Shown piece after piece: positions 34,444-46,740 of a stretch of 64,000 bases of DNA. The number at the start of each line of letters is the position of its first letter. Positions within the stretch are counted from its first letter, which is position 1. Origin of the DNA: Saksenaea vasiformis B4078 (Eukaryota; Mucoromycota; Mucoromycetes; Mucorales; Saksenaeaceae); the NCBI GenBank assembly GCA_000697055.1, contig JNDT01001361.1, positions 1 through 64,000 on the forward strand. The letters are read 5' to 3'. The position numbers and the translations under genes were made by a program. The notes below the pieces were generated by a model. The model had not been told where the DNA came from. It was given only the letters and a program-made list of their open reading frames with translations, and searched no databases.

Positions 34444-36870
34444 CTACTCATCAGTATGCTTAAACTCACACAGATCTCCATCACGGCAGCCTACGGCCGA
34501 TCGATAAAATCTACATACACGCGCGCGATTTCTTACTGGACCGCCGCCCTGGCCTTCAGCCCCTCGGCCTCGCCAGTTACGTCCACGGGCACCGCCACGA
34601 GCAGCGCCACGAGCAGCGCCACGAGCAGCAGCACCACGGAGAGTTCCACGAGCGCCTCCACGGACATTTCCACGAGCACCACCGCGTCCACCTCGAGCAT
34701 TCGGTTTCTTTTTCGCTGGATTTGCGTTCCATGACATGATATCCTATATGGCACTCAACGTTAGATCCAAATTGACGACGACGTATGGGATCATACTCAG
34801 TACCTCATTAATCATCACTTCACCCGTAGGTTGAGCAGACGTATCTGACATGATGTTTGATGATTTGTCCGTAACGTTACTCATGGGCAATACACCAATT
34901 TTTTGTAATGATTGAATTAACCTATAGCAAAAAAAGAAGTTACAGGATGATCGTTCCTTTTTTTTCTTTTTTTTTGTTTACGTACTCCGGAGAAATGAAG
35001 GGTTGAGGTTTTTCTTCTTCAGCAGGTTGGAAAACTGGTGTTTGTGGTAGGGGTTGTGGCGTTTCGGGTGGTACTTGATAGCTTGGGTAAATATCATCTA
35101 GTTCCATTGCCGTTGTATCCTCTAACGGAATGATTCGGCAATGATCGTTTGAAACTGCAATTTCTTCAGGCTCTGCTGGAGAATATGGAATATGCTGGAT
35201 GTTTGTATAAATTTTCGCAAGTGATGTGCGTTCCCGCGCTGATTGGATCTTTGTTTCTTCTGTTTCCACATGATAATGGATGGTAACGTCACCAGGAATT
35301 AAGATGCGTTTGGGAGTGTACCAAGCTATCTGTGGCCGTAGATTCCAATTGGACGAGGCGCGGCATTCCTGGATATCAATACGCATAGGATCACGGCGGG
35401 GTTCGGTAGGTCCAGTATCCTATAAGTCCGTGTGGTAAGTAAAAGTTTATACAACAGCATCTCAAGCTCCTTTTCTTTTTCAATTCTTACAATGTTCCAT
35501 TCGTCTGGATCTTTTTCATATTCTCGAACTTCAACTAAGCAGTAGTCGGGTGCAAACTGCACGCGTTTGCTCCGTTTCTCACTTGGTACAACAGATGAAG
35601 TTTTCGTATGCGATTGATTATTAGGTTTTTTCCATTGATCTAGAATGCTGGCTAGTGAAAATGTTGTCGCTGGTTTTGGCGAGGATCTATATCTCTTTGA
35701 ATAAATAATGATGTATTGTAGAAAATTCATGGTAGCATACTTGGGTGCAGGGATAATTCTTGTTTTTTGTGGTGCTGTTAAACTACTAAAAAATGCTGTA
35801 TTCGTGATCGCTTTCGGTTTTGGCGGGGGATCTTTTTGCAATGCCAATCGAATCGGTTTTTTTTCGGCTCCCGTATTTGGTGCGACATCTATATTATATA
35901 TATATATATAAAGAAAAGAAGATTCAGAGGTTTAGTTCCATGGGATTCATAAAATTCTCGGAATTTTTTACCTGGCTTATTATCCGACTCGGTACCAGGT
36001 TCTTTGTCACTAGAGAATGAAAAAAAGTCAGTCAGTCAGCATGATACCTATGTAAGTATTATTATTATTATTATTTTACCTTGTGTCTAGCTTGTCATCT
36101 GAGTGATAAACAAATGAACAAGTTTTTGGGTTAGCAAAAAATGATTTGGTGATCCGATTTCGCTTACTTCTCGGTATAAGTCGTCGCCAATTATCCATAA
36201 GTTGATCGATCCGCGCATCCAGTGCTTGATCACCTGAGTATACTAAAGTTAGCATTCCAATAGAATAATATTATGCGCTGCATACCCTTCTTAAGTGCGA
36301 ACTTTTTTGCAAGTTTCACAATACGTCCGAGTTTGTTTGATTTTAAAGTGTCATAAGTAAATGGTAGGTGATCAAGTACCTATGAACAAGAAGAAGAATC
36401 AGTATGCAAAAAAATAGGTAAATCATACGATGAATAGATAATTTACATCAATTATTTTCTTGACCATGTCAGGATCCCATGCCCTTAAAGCACAGTCCAA
36501 CCACGTGTACAATGTTTGACCTGTTCTTGGTATCTTTGCAAAGCTAAAACAAAAATAAATCACAGGTTCTATTCCTGTTTCTTGTTCCTTTTTTTTTTAA
36601 CACGAACCTTTCTAAAAAGGCCGCATTTTGTGAATGTTGTAAACTGTTCAACATAGCGACACGCATATCATGACGATCTTCTTTTGACATCCATTCCACA
36701 AAATGGTCGATTTCGATTGCTGTTTCAAGTCTGTTCAATGTGGTAAGATCACCATTGCAATCAGTCGAAGTAGGGTTGAGTTCATTTGTATGTTCAACAG
36801 TTTGCTGCTGATTGGTGTTATTCGTCATACCCATAGTAGTAGTAGTACTAGCAGTAGCAGTAGCAGTAGC

Positions 36871-36902
<32 letters not shown>

Positions 36903-37898
36903 AATGCTCAATACTAGGGTTTTCGACGGCATTGGAGCCTAGTGTCATTGTAGGGTTACATGACAAAGGCATATTAGACATGGAGTCATTTTGAGAATTT
37001 AGAGTTTGTTGCGCGAATGCAGGTGAAACCACTGTTGGTTCCACAATGGAATTTCTGTTAACATCCTCATTGGAAGCATCAGCTTGAGAAGGATGCGTGA
37101 AGATAGAATTTGAAGATATAGTTCGTTGTTGTTGTTGTTGTAACCATGACTTGACCTATACCATCAGATTTAATTCAATTAAATAGATATGTAACTATCT
37201 TACCGATGCTGTATTAGAACCAATAGACTTTGCCACTTCTGTTATCTATTTTTTTTTTCATTGTCATTAAACATTGATTGCCCTATATCGCGTACCTGTT
37301 CTTCTGAGGGCTGATGAATTTGGTTAAATTTGATTTGCAAGTAGTTCACTTGCTCAGGAGTAAACTCCTTCTGGGTTACAAAATCTGGTAACAGATAACA
37401 GTTAATGAGACAAACAAATTTCTCTTCTCTAAAAAAAAAACCCTTCGCATTTAAAAAAGAAAGAAAAAAGGAAGGAAAAGGAAAAGAAAGAAAAAAGGAA
37501 ATTTGGGGTTTCAGTCAGGAAAGAGAAAAAAGTAACAAAATCAATAAGGACTAAAGTATTCCTGGTTAAAGATTTTGTGTTCTCTTTCTCTTTCTTGGTT
37601 TGTCTGTCATTAAAACAGTCATAAGCCTTTTTGACTAAAAAAAAACTGAAACTCTCTCTTCTTTATCAATGAGCTTCTTTTTTTTTCTTTCTGGCTTTTT
37701 GATTTCTTTCCCTTTTTCTCTGTTGGAAAATATAGACTTATGCTTGAATCATTCTTTAAAAAAAAAAAAAAGAGTCGATTTCTTTTTCAAATAGAAAAAG
37801 AAAAGTGTTCCAAAACAATGAAACTTAAGACATATCTACTTACCGTTGGCCGGTAATCCCAGTGTTAATAAACTTGAGCTAGGATATGATGTTGACAT
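34444..37898 (-). CDS. Homeodomain + TFIIS-N + RVxF + RGG + CCCH protein (PNUTS/Ref2/LUMINIDEPENDENS-like PP1 scaffold)
   Basis: Fourteen minus-strand exons: 37844-37898, 37296-37384, 37204-37245, 37156-37155 excluded, 36608-37155, 36447-36543, 36286-36379, 36168-36233, 36080-36098, 35972-36009, 35741-35888, 35491-35686, 34986-35419, 34804-34921, 34444-34743 (14 real segments); phases close to 747 aa. Residues about 20-70: degenerate homeodomain (EFTPEQVNYLQIKFNQ, ITEVAKSIGSNTASVKSWL). Then a Thr/Ala repeat, and a TFIIS N-terminal/LW-type helical bundle (LYTWLDCALRAWDPDMVKKI, LDHLPFTYDTLKSNKLGRIV, IDQLMDNWRRLIP). RVQF at 440-443 (SKRVQFAPD) is a canonical PP1-docking motif. The last exon is RGG/RGA-rich and ends in a CCCH finger (C-x8-C-x5-C-x3-H, from residue 725). 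This order matches PNUTS, plus a homeodomain as in plant LUMINIDEPENDENS. Likely anchors PP1 to RNA polymerase II termination machinery. The first intron is 459 nt, unusually long; exon 8 is 19 nt. Confidence 0.85.
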
Positions 37899-38712
37899 TT
37901 GCAATTTCCCAATACAGGAAAAATAGAAACAGAATTAAATCGGATAACTGAAGCAAAAAAGAAAAAAAGAAGGGAAAAAAGAAGTGTACTAAAAAATTCG
38001 TTCATTAAAATAACATTTTTATAGTTTTACCAAATTGATGACGTTATTTCCCTCTCCCACTCCGCGTGACTTGCTTACAAAGCAACCACTAAAAAACCCA
38101 TCTAAAAAGCTACAGTGATAGACGAAAGAAGTCTATCTCTGACAAGAAATGCAGTACAGAAGTCACCGGATTGTGTTACCATAAAAAAGGACTGGTTCCT
38201 TAGCATAAAGTTCGTCTAGAACATACGCTAAATTAAACTTGAGCTGACGTCTCCTAATTGAGATCGGCGGATATACAAAAAGGTTTCAGGTGTGTCTGTC
38301 TGGCTTGGTAGTTTCCTTAAACGGTTCTAACAAAGAAGCATGATGAGCTGCATGCACCATCCTTTGAAAAAAAATCACATTCATTTGTTTGACAGCTGAT
38401 CCTCCTCTTAGGAGTTGCACATGGTCTATCCGTTCGCCTTGAAGACCTTGATTAAATTACGGTTTATGGTTAATCCGATTGTTTCTTTTCAGTGTAACAA
38501 GAAAATGAAACATGACGATTTGATGCCTTTGTACTGCGGAACTAACCACACGACCCTTTGGTTGCAAATTCATGGGCAACTACAAGTGTGATCACACATG
38601 GCTACCAACCGCTTTGAGATCCTTACGACATATTCTTTTCATTCGCAGCGTTGAAGTCAAGCTTATTATTTTTCGAACGCTAATTATTTCATCAATGAGA
38701 GAGGAGAAACAT
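37899..38712. other. Intergenic, no gene recognised
   Basis: 814 bp between the PNUTS-like start and the Prp40 stop, both minus. No coding motif. A short plus frame at 38572-38772 has no support. Confidence 0.5.
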
Positions 38713-41377
38713 CTACAGATATTTTGTGCTTTGTACATATTCATCGAGTGCCTCCCCTTCCTCTGCGCTTGAATGGCCAGTTTCCATTGGGTAGTCATAG
38801 CCATCCGGACGTGGCATATGTCGCTAATTCAATCCAACTTTAGACTTTGTTCCCGCAGCACTCGTCTCGAATCTCACCTTTCTCCTTCTCTTTTTTCCAC
38901 GTTCTTCGTCACTAAATCCACGATCGCTATCTCTATCAGACTCTCTACGGACGGAATGTCTGCTGTGCCTTTTAGATGTTCGGCTACGCGATCTACGGTG
39001 CCTGCTATAAGACGTATCTTCGTCTTCCTTGATAATACCTTCCTCCTCGTCGTCGTCATCTTGCTCATTTTGCTTTTCCTAAAATTCAATTTTCAGTCGC
39101 GCATTAGTATAATCTAAGAACTCTACCTTAAGCCGCTTAATGAATTTGTTAAACGCTTCTACTCGGCTCTCTTCTTCCTCAATATCTTGGAATTCTGGGA
39201 GGGATTCGGCTCTTGCTCGGATATCCTCCCACGTGGATTCTACACCGATTGCTGGATCAAGACGCTTCAATGCATGTCGAAATGCGTCCATCTTCTTTCG
39301 CAGTTTCTTTTCTTGTCTGCGTTTATCCTCCTTCAGCCTGTGTACAGCCTTGTTTTGTAACTAAGGAGACATATGTCAGCCAAACCGTAAGGAAAAAGAA
39401 GAGGGGTTCATCCTACTTACATGTTGAAAGATATATTTTATATTATCTTCTGGCACCTTTTGTTCAATTTGATCATCCTTGGATACAATAGCCATATATT
39501 CTTCGTACGTAGTATCCACCGTTACTTCAAAGTCATGTTGCTGTCATTGGCAAAAAAAAAAGAGTGAATAACATCACGTCCATTGCCTTCTCCTTCTTCT
39601 TCTTTTTCTTACCTTTAGGATGTCATAGATAATTTTCTTTTGTTGGTAAAGCTGCTCATCAAGACTATCCAAAACATCCCGAAACAGATCTAAAGGAGTA
39701 GAATCTCGAACGCCCAAAAGATCGAGGTACCTCTTGTCGTTCTGAACGTGGGGATATATCTCTTTCCACATTGTGCGAGCATTAATCAGACGTTGTCCAA
39801 GCAATTCATTCAACAACGACTAATTGCAGCTCGTTAAAAAAAAAAAGGCTATCCTTCTCCCTTTGGCTGGCTATAGCTTACCTTGAAACCTTCCCGTGCC
39901 TTTCTTTCTCTTCGTCGGCTATCACGCATTCTTTGGTTCAATTCGTCAAGTGGCGCCTCCCATAACTGTCTGCTGTGTTCCTCAAAAACTGATAAGAAAT
40001 CAAGTAAATCCATGCCTTCAAACGCCTTTGGATCCTCAAATTCTGGTCGACTAGAATAAATGCTCTGCGCTTCCTTCCATTTCGTTTTAAAAGTGATTTC
40101 CGGAATGTTTCGTAATAGTTCTGCAAATCGTTCCATGCTACTTTTGCGTAATTCTCGCAGACGATCTTTTTCTCGACGTTGTAGTCCATGTACATATTCT
40201 TCAAAATAAATTTCCCTTTGTTTTTCGGGTTTCAGTTGGGTAAAAGCTGGATTGTTGGCAAGAAGTTTAGCTGCGTTTCGGAAACGAGTGTATGGCTTAA
40301 TTTCCCTCGTATTTTCGAGCATATGAAAGAAAGTCATGCGCTGTTTCGTTTCACGTTCCTCCCGTTGTTCCTGTACTTTCGAATTAGATCCAACATATCA
40401 ACCGAAGATTAAATACTTGCCCTTTCACGCTTCGCTTCCTTGTCAATAAATGCATGGAATGCTGCCTTTCTCTCCGCAAGCGTTTTTAAAGCTCTGTATA
40501 GAGGATGTGTGATAATGGCACGCATTGTTTGTTCCCAAGTCCAGTCGGGTTTTACACCCTGTCAAAAAAAAAAATATTTCAGCATCATCTCCTATCAAAT
40601 GGCTCCTACATACAGTTTCTTTCAGAAGCTTAGTAAAAGCCTTTTCGGCTTCTTCTCTGGTTGCAAATTCTACGGCTGGAGTCTGGGCGAGTAGCGTAGC
40701 GCTGGGTGGAGGTTCGAAACGCGCAAGTTTTTCTATACCAGAAGTGAAGGCAGACATTCTAGAGCTGAAGTGTTAATTAGTAACAGAGAGAGAACAAAAA
40801 AAAAAAAGTGGGTTTCCACTTACGCTTCTGCTGCGGCCTTTTCTCTAGCTGCCTGTGCCTTATCCATCAACTCTGACGGGGTGTGAATGTCGGTATACGA
40901 TCGGATAAAACGTTTACCTTTGAATTCTTGAGGCATTTCCCATACTGTCTCCTTTGTCTGGGAGTTGCTGTAATATTTTTTGCCTTGCGGCGTGGTGTAT
41001 TCCTTCCAAGGAGAGTTCATCAATGCCTTCTCTTCCGGGGTCAAAAGCTCCTTTGGTTTTTCCCACGTACTCTGTCGCGTCATGGTATTGAACCAGTACT
41101 TTCGACCTTCAGCTGTTTGATGTTCTTTCCATGCAGCCTTTAAACATCGTTTAGCATAAATCAGACATCGAATGTGTTACTTACTGCTACAGAAGTAGTT
41201 TGATCTGATCCTGAAGAAGATGGAGGGGCTTGCCAAGGCGATCCACCAGCTCCAGGTTGAGTAGGACTATTGTACTAGAGAAGATCGCCACAAGTCATAA
41301 TAAGTAACAATCACACATCGTTGTTATTGGCTACGTACAGAAGCAGCATTATAGGGTCCTGGCGGCGGTCTGTACAT
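38713..41377 (-). CDS. PRP40: Prp40 U1 snRNP-associated splicing factor (WW and FF domains)
   Basis: Eleven minus-strand exons: 41339-41377, 41185-41274, 40824-41137, 40614-40758, 40421-40558, 39882-40370, 39613-39819, 39421-39540, 39127-39360, 38878-39078, 38713-38823; 695 aa. Two WW domains: [15 protein letters not shown] with TRQSTWEKP, and [15 protein letters not shown] with [10 protein letters not shown] repeats follow, from [16 protein letters not shown] through [38 protein letters not shown] and further copies to about residue 590. The C-terminus is Arg/Ser/Asp-rich. Prp40 bridges U1 snRNP at the 5' splice site to branch-point factors and binds phosphorylated polymerase II CTD. The intron 40371-40420 starts GCAAGT (GC-AG). 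The start ATG at 41377 opens [10 protein letters not shown]; a further upstream exon cannot be excluded. Confidence 0.93.
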
Positions 41378-43635
41378 GTTCGCAATTAGCGTATAATCCG
41401 TCTGCGACGTGAGGAAAATACAACAATTTTCGTCGGAGGTGAGAAATCTGTGGGCTGAGTTGAGAAAATGTGCCAATCAAAACGGAAGCACTTCTTTCCG
41501 GTAAGGAACATAAGGATACAACTATATTGAAAGTTTTTTTTCCCGCTATTGTCCATGAATTCTGCATCGGTCCAAGACAGAGTCTTTCTCATGATCCCCA
41601 ATTTCTGTTTGAGTATGCGTTAAAGGGGCTTGCGTTGGAAAAAGCCTATAAGATCACTTGATTAGCCTGTTTCTTCATTTTTTCTGCAGCAAGTTTGCGT
41701 TGTTGCCGATGCAATGATACAAACAGGTTTATCGTTCTGAGACTCTGTTTATTGAACAACCTCTTGCACCAAATCTAGTCTACATTGATGGAGTGCCCTG
41801 TTTGTGACAAGGAAGGAATGTTTTCTGTGCTGCTTGACGACAAGTTTGTCCTAACTTGCCATTCGTTCGAAACAAAAAAGAGGTATTCATGGGGGTTTCT
41901 ATTTGGATCATTGATGGGATCGTCTTGATCTTACTGATGGGCATGACGATCCCAGCACTGCAAATATTTCAACGTTAATGTCATTCCCGATGCTGTGAAA
42001 GAAAGGTTAGGGGCCCTAACTACCAAGAAACGGCTACATGTGTAAATGTGACAGAGCTTGAGTACAAAGAGCTCATATTGGACGGTGATATGCGTCGGCT
42101 TGTTGGGTCGAAAAAGCACGTTAGGTCGTTAACGGTCATGTCAGATGCTGCTTACTATGGCAGCTACAGTATTTGGCAGCGTTTACAGATCGGTACGTGG
42201 TGATACCTAAAGTTGCCGGCCGTTGTTGGTTACCTCCAAACACTCCTGCATGCAGCAGTGGCACACCTATCCTTGACTGGTAAACATGATACCTCGCTAT
42301 TGCGAATTCTCCCAATTTTCAGATATAAGCAATTTACTTATTATTGCAATGATACATATGTGTACCCCTCAAACCCTACTCTATAAAAGTCAGCGCTTGC
42401 CAAAGTAAGGCGTTAACTCTCGCATATCGTCATTGCATGGACAATCTCATTTTCTGTAAAAAGTGATCCGGGGTTCGGATCTCTTTATGGTACTAGCTTG
42501 CTATATATGGTGGCTAAAGCCCTGTACATGGTTGCAAGATGCTGTTGTATACAGCAGAGCGTTCAGAAGATAAGCTGATCTCCCGATGCCACGTACAGAA
42601 TAATGTACATATTTTACGAGGCTATATATTCATGACGAGATACAGTATGGAGCGCCGGAACGGCTGCCGGAATTCGCTATGCCGAGCCGTGTTCGTACTC
42701 AATGATATAAGAACTTCACAGACGAGCGTCCTCAGTACACTTTCTAGAACAGCTAGTTAAGTTGTCTGCCGACGGTCATGTTAGAAAGAACTTTGCTTGA
42801 AGCTCTGCTTTCCATCCTCACCTCCAGGTACAATTGGGACGTCGTGGGCTTTCCAGCTTCATCAATTCTCCAGCGACTGGCTCTTTGCTGGAGAGCTTAA
42901 AGTAACATGAACGTCTTCTATGAAGTAGTGGACAACTCGTGTGCAGGGAGGTGAGCTCAAAAGTACTCTGGTAATCCGCGAACAGTTAGATTAATTGCAC
43001 TAAATATCCCGTTGTTTACACCTATGCTAATGCATGATGCATCACACGGAATTCGTTTCAAATATTCATTCTCTCTTCATTAGTTATGAGCAACATACTG
43101 CGACTTCTGTTTTTAAGACAACACAAAATGCATATTTAGTACTACATAAAGAAATATGAGATCGAAACGCGCAGTCGCGGTCGATCTATCTGTCAATATC
43201 TACTGACGCTGAACAAAGTATGCTTTGATTTCATAACCTAAATTCTTTGTCAGTTCTTTGCAGGTATCTAACGACCTTTTTTTTCAGATGTTCACGCTAC
43301 CGTACTTCCATATAGGCGCATGTGCGTATCGTCATGGTTGAAGAGCACCTACCTCTCCCCCAATTCTGTCCAGCTGTTCTCATTTGTGAAGAAATACATC
43401 GAACGGTTTGAAGAAATCACGGTGGAATAGTCACTACCAATAGTCGTTTTATATTTTTATATATGTAGACATAACAATAGCCGGCCACCATCATTCAAAA
43501 GCCCATCAGTTAGTGGTGGAGATTTTGTTAACCTAGCCAAGGTTCCAAGTCCCTACATCTAACGTAGCGAACTATGTTGCACATGAGGTATCCATAAAAG
43601 AATAAATTGACACAATTTTCAGAAAGAGTTGACAA
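41378..43635. other. Gene-poor stretch, nothing certain
   Basis: Promoter side of Prp40, then AT-rich sequence. A short plus frame starting at about 41790 reads MECPVCDKEG...LTCHSF, a possible zinc-ribbon fragment, too short to call. No transposase motif or tRNA noticed. Confidence 0.4.
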
Positions 43636-44906
43636 CTATGCATCCTTTATATCTTGCACGAATCCTTCTATCTTTTCTTTGGCACCAGATTTCATTTCGG
43701 TTGCTGAAGAGTCATCACCTTCCTGTGGGGAGTTTAAACGCTCTTGCGTCTTTTTATCTCTTTGCTCCCACATATTTGGTACCTTCACCTTAACAAAGGT
43801 GGGGTATACCAGTTTGTCGATGTAAATATTGCGTAACTTGGTCGTGATGAGGTCGGTGAGCTTAGGTATGTCTTCCAGCTTTGTCCGCGAACCGATAAGC
43901 GACCGAACGTTCATATCAAGCACAAAGTCAGAATAGGAGGAGATAGCGATATATCGTTCCAATGGTTTCTCTGGCTTAGCTGTCGTTTCTGGAGGATTAA
44001 TCAATTCAATCGTCAACTAGCAAAATCTTATGAGAAAACGCGATAGCAACAAATCAACTGAACAAACCGTTCCGGAAAATCGAACCACGGATAGCACCAA
44101 AGATACAGGTAATGCGGCAAACGCCTGTCGCGGCCAATTCAAGATGACTTGTGTCTCAATTCCAAGCGTGATTTGATCATTGTATTCAAAATCGATTTCC
44201 GCTCGCTAACAGAAATGTTAGGGAAAAAAAGAAAAAAAAATTGACGCGCTGAGTTATATTTATACCATGGATCCAATGTCATCTGAAGGCCGTATCCGTG
44301 CGCTGCTAAATATGGGAAATTCTTCTCCTAGATTCAGTTCCGTTACATGGATGGGTCCCTGCAAATATATCCGATTAAATAATTGCCTAAAATAACAGGA
44401 TGCATTGTACCAGGAAATTCGGCCGGACACCGTCATTCAGCACTTCATCGACAGCTAATGTTAGTCTATTATTTATCTGAGCGTCGTCACGGTACTGCAT
44501 GATAGCCTGAGCAATAAGCACGTTGAGCCAGTCGGTGCTCTCCGGCGGGTGATGGACGACATCGTAATAAGTTTTGGATGTAATGTACGCTGCTGGTAGC
44601 TGAGACGCGACAGCGGCACTGGTCCGTGAAGGAGGTGCGCTCGAAAGATGGGAAGGAATGTATCGCTAATGGTTCCCGATCAGCATGTTAAATTATCGCA
44701 TCGCTGTATACCTTTTTCACTCGCTTTACGTCTTCCATTAAAAGGTATCGTAATGCCAGCACTACGACGACAATAACACTCAGCTGGCCGAGCATAAACC
44801 CCTTCACAAAGGAAATGGTGCTGCTGTGCGAACATGAGCTGGCCTCCAATTCCCCCTGTAAGCATTGGAGTAGGTGAGGGCTTAACGTCCCAACGCTGTC
44901 TGACAT
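43636..44906 (-). CDS. MMM1: Mmm1, ER anchor subunit of the ERMES complex
   Basis: Five minus-strand exons: 44712-44906, 44411-44665, 44266-44358, 44068-44205, 43636-44016; introns of 46, 52, 60 and 51 nt; 353 aa, normal for the family. Mmm1 is an ER membrane protein tethering ER to mitochondria with Mdm12, Mdm34 and Mdm10 and moving phospholipids through its SMP domain. A short lumenal N-terminus is followed by one transmembrane helix (SFVKGFMLGQLSVIVVVVLALRY begins at about residue 32; core GQLSVIVVVVLALRY). The SMP domain has the family segments ESTDWLNVLIAQAIMQYR, FPIFSSARIRP, EIDFEYNDQITLGIETQ and the C-terminal IDKLVYPTFVKVKVP. The last about 45 residues are charged and variable. One donor is GTTTGT (44067), non-consensus but phase-supported. 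Confidence 0.95.
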
Positions 44907-46740
44907 TGTGAGGGACTTGAAACAAACCCGAGTTTGATCTTCATTTTCGAGGCAAATTGGTTTAACCCTCGATACAGTCACTCAAATTTCTTGCACATCT
45001 ACCGTACACACCATTATCCGACATTTCATGCAAAACCGTGGCACACTGTTCTACGCATCTTAGACAACCGAGGTGAACCATTATCCTGAACCATTTCATT
45101 ACTTCGATATAGTCGCTAACCCAGGATCCCTAACTAGGAAGTAACTATGCCCTCAGCATCCGCTTTGTCTTGGGCGTGTCCCTGGGAATTCCTGATGTCG
45201 ATATGCCTGTCGAATGTCTGTCTGGCTTCATACTCTTCCCAGCTCAACTCTTATGGACTGGGTAACCTATTGTTTCTAATCGATCTGTATCGCTAAGATC
45301 TTCAACTCGTCAGGATGGGTTGAAGTTAATTAGAAAGTTGAAAATTTCGTTGCTATTTAGGCACGACGGCGTCGTACAAGGGTGAATTGACCGAGAGTTG
45401 ACGTTATCTGGGGATGACTGCATCTAGTTTCAGTACTGTCACTTATTTGCCTAGAAATCCTCCATTCTTCTTTTAAAGAGAAGTTGTTGCTATTTCTTTT
45501 TACCACTCTCATTGTTGTTGTTCTTATTTGGCGTTTCGAGCGATACTTGGGTAGTTTATTTTAGAATAGATCAGAATAGTTTCTCGGAGATACACCAGCC
45601 TGGTTTATCTGCCAGTACATTTTTACCTTATACAAGTGCTAGGTTGAGATTGCAAGAAAAACGATGTTAAAGTGACCAACCTGAAGCTATCTTTAAACTG
45701 AAAAAGGAAGAATTACAAATCTTCCGTCGCGAAACCTCGATCCAATAATCTATAGAAGACGCACAAACAATATAAGTAAAATTGTAGAAACGTCATTAGT
45801 TACAAGAATTCCATGTTCTTGCTTGCTCTCACGACACATGTAAAACATATTATAAATCAGCAAAGATGCCCTTATTTGATCCATGCGCGATGGTATCAAT
45901 TGAAGATAAAGCTAATTGAACACAATTTTTCAGCTGTCTGTGCTTCACTTCTTCCGGCATGATGCGTTTACGTAATTCCCGGTGCGACTAATTTAAATAT
46001 TACACCATCATCGAACATTACGGAATGATAGACCTTCTCATGATGATTTTCTACAGCGCAAGGGTTGATTGTGCGAAAACACCGAATAAACGTGAATGCA
46101 TTGGTTGTCCATGTCTATATTAGCCAGAAAATGGTAACCCGCGAAATATTGAGCTCATTTCATATTCTAAGCAACGCAGAAGTGATCGTATTGCGAGCTA
46201 AAGCCGACAGAAATGGTACCGGACGTTGATCCTTTGAAGAACCCACATAAGAGAAAGGCAAGAAGGAGACCAAAAAAAAAAAAGAGAGAAGGGGTAGGTT
46301 CTTTATAACTTTTATCTTTTTTACGCTCTGATGGTGATGATCGATGATACAATGTTGTTATTAACTTACCTTCCATTCATTTCAATCTTTCCTGACCCAA
46401 AGGACACACTTCTATATCTTGTTTGCTCGTGTACGCAAGACGTAGGAGAATGGAACCGTACTTATTGCGATCTCAACAATATTAGGAATGGAAGAGCAAA
46501 TTTTTCCATGAAAAAAGTTGATGATTACTGTACTTTCGACAACAAAAGAATGTTGATACAGTTCACTTTTGATCCGGTCTGCCAGTTTTGCACTTCACCA
46601 TATCTTGTCAGTCGAAAATATATGGTTCCTGATAAAAACCCCATCGTACATTTTCTATCTGTAGTTCACTTTCCTTCGCGCGCACACAGTACCGTTTATC
46701 GTTTGAGTACAACTGCGCTCATAAAAAAGACTGTACGATC
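44907..46740. other. Gene-poor stretch, nothing recognised
   Basis: Shared upstream region of the divergent Mmm1 and His-rich protein genes, about 1.8 kb. The plus frame 46331-46744 overlaps the start of the next gene and has no motif. Confidence 0.45.

Noticed and set aside
34456..34734. Thr/Ser-rich plus-strand frame
   Set aside because: Antisense of the RGG-rich last exon of the PNUTS-like gene, which ends in a clear CCCH finger.
41790..41930. Small zinc-ribbon-like frame (MECPVCDKEG)
   Set aside because: Fewer than 50 codons, no second convincing Cys pair and no continuation by splicing.
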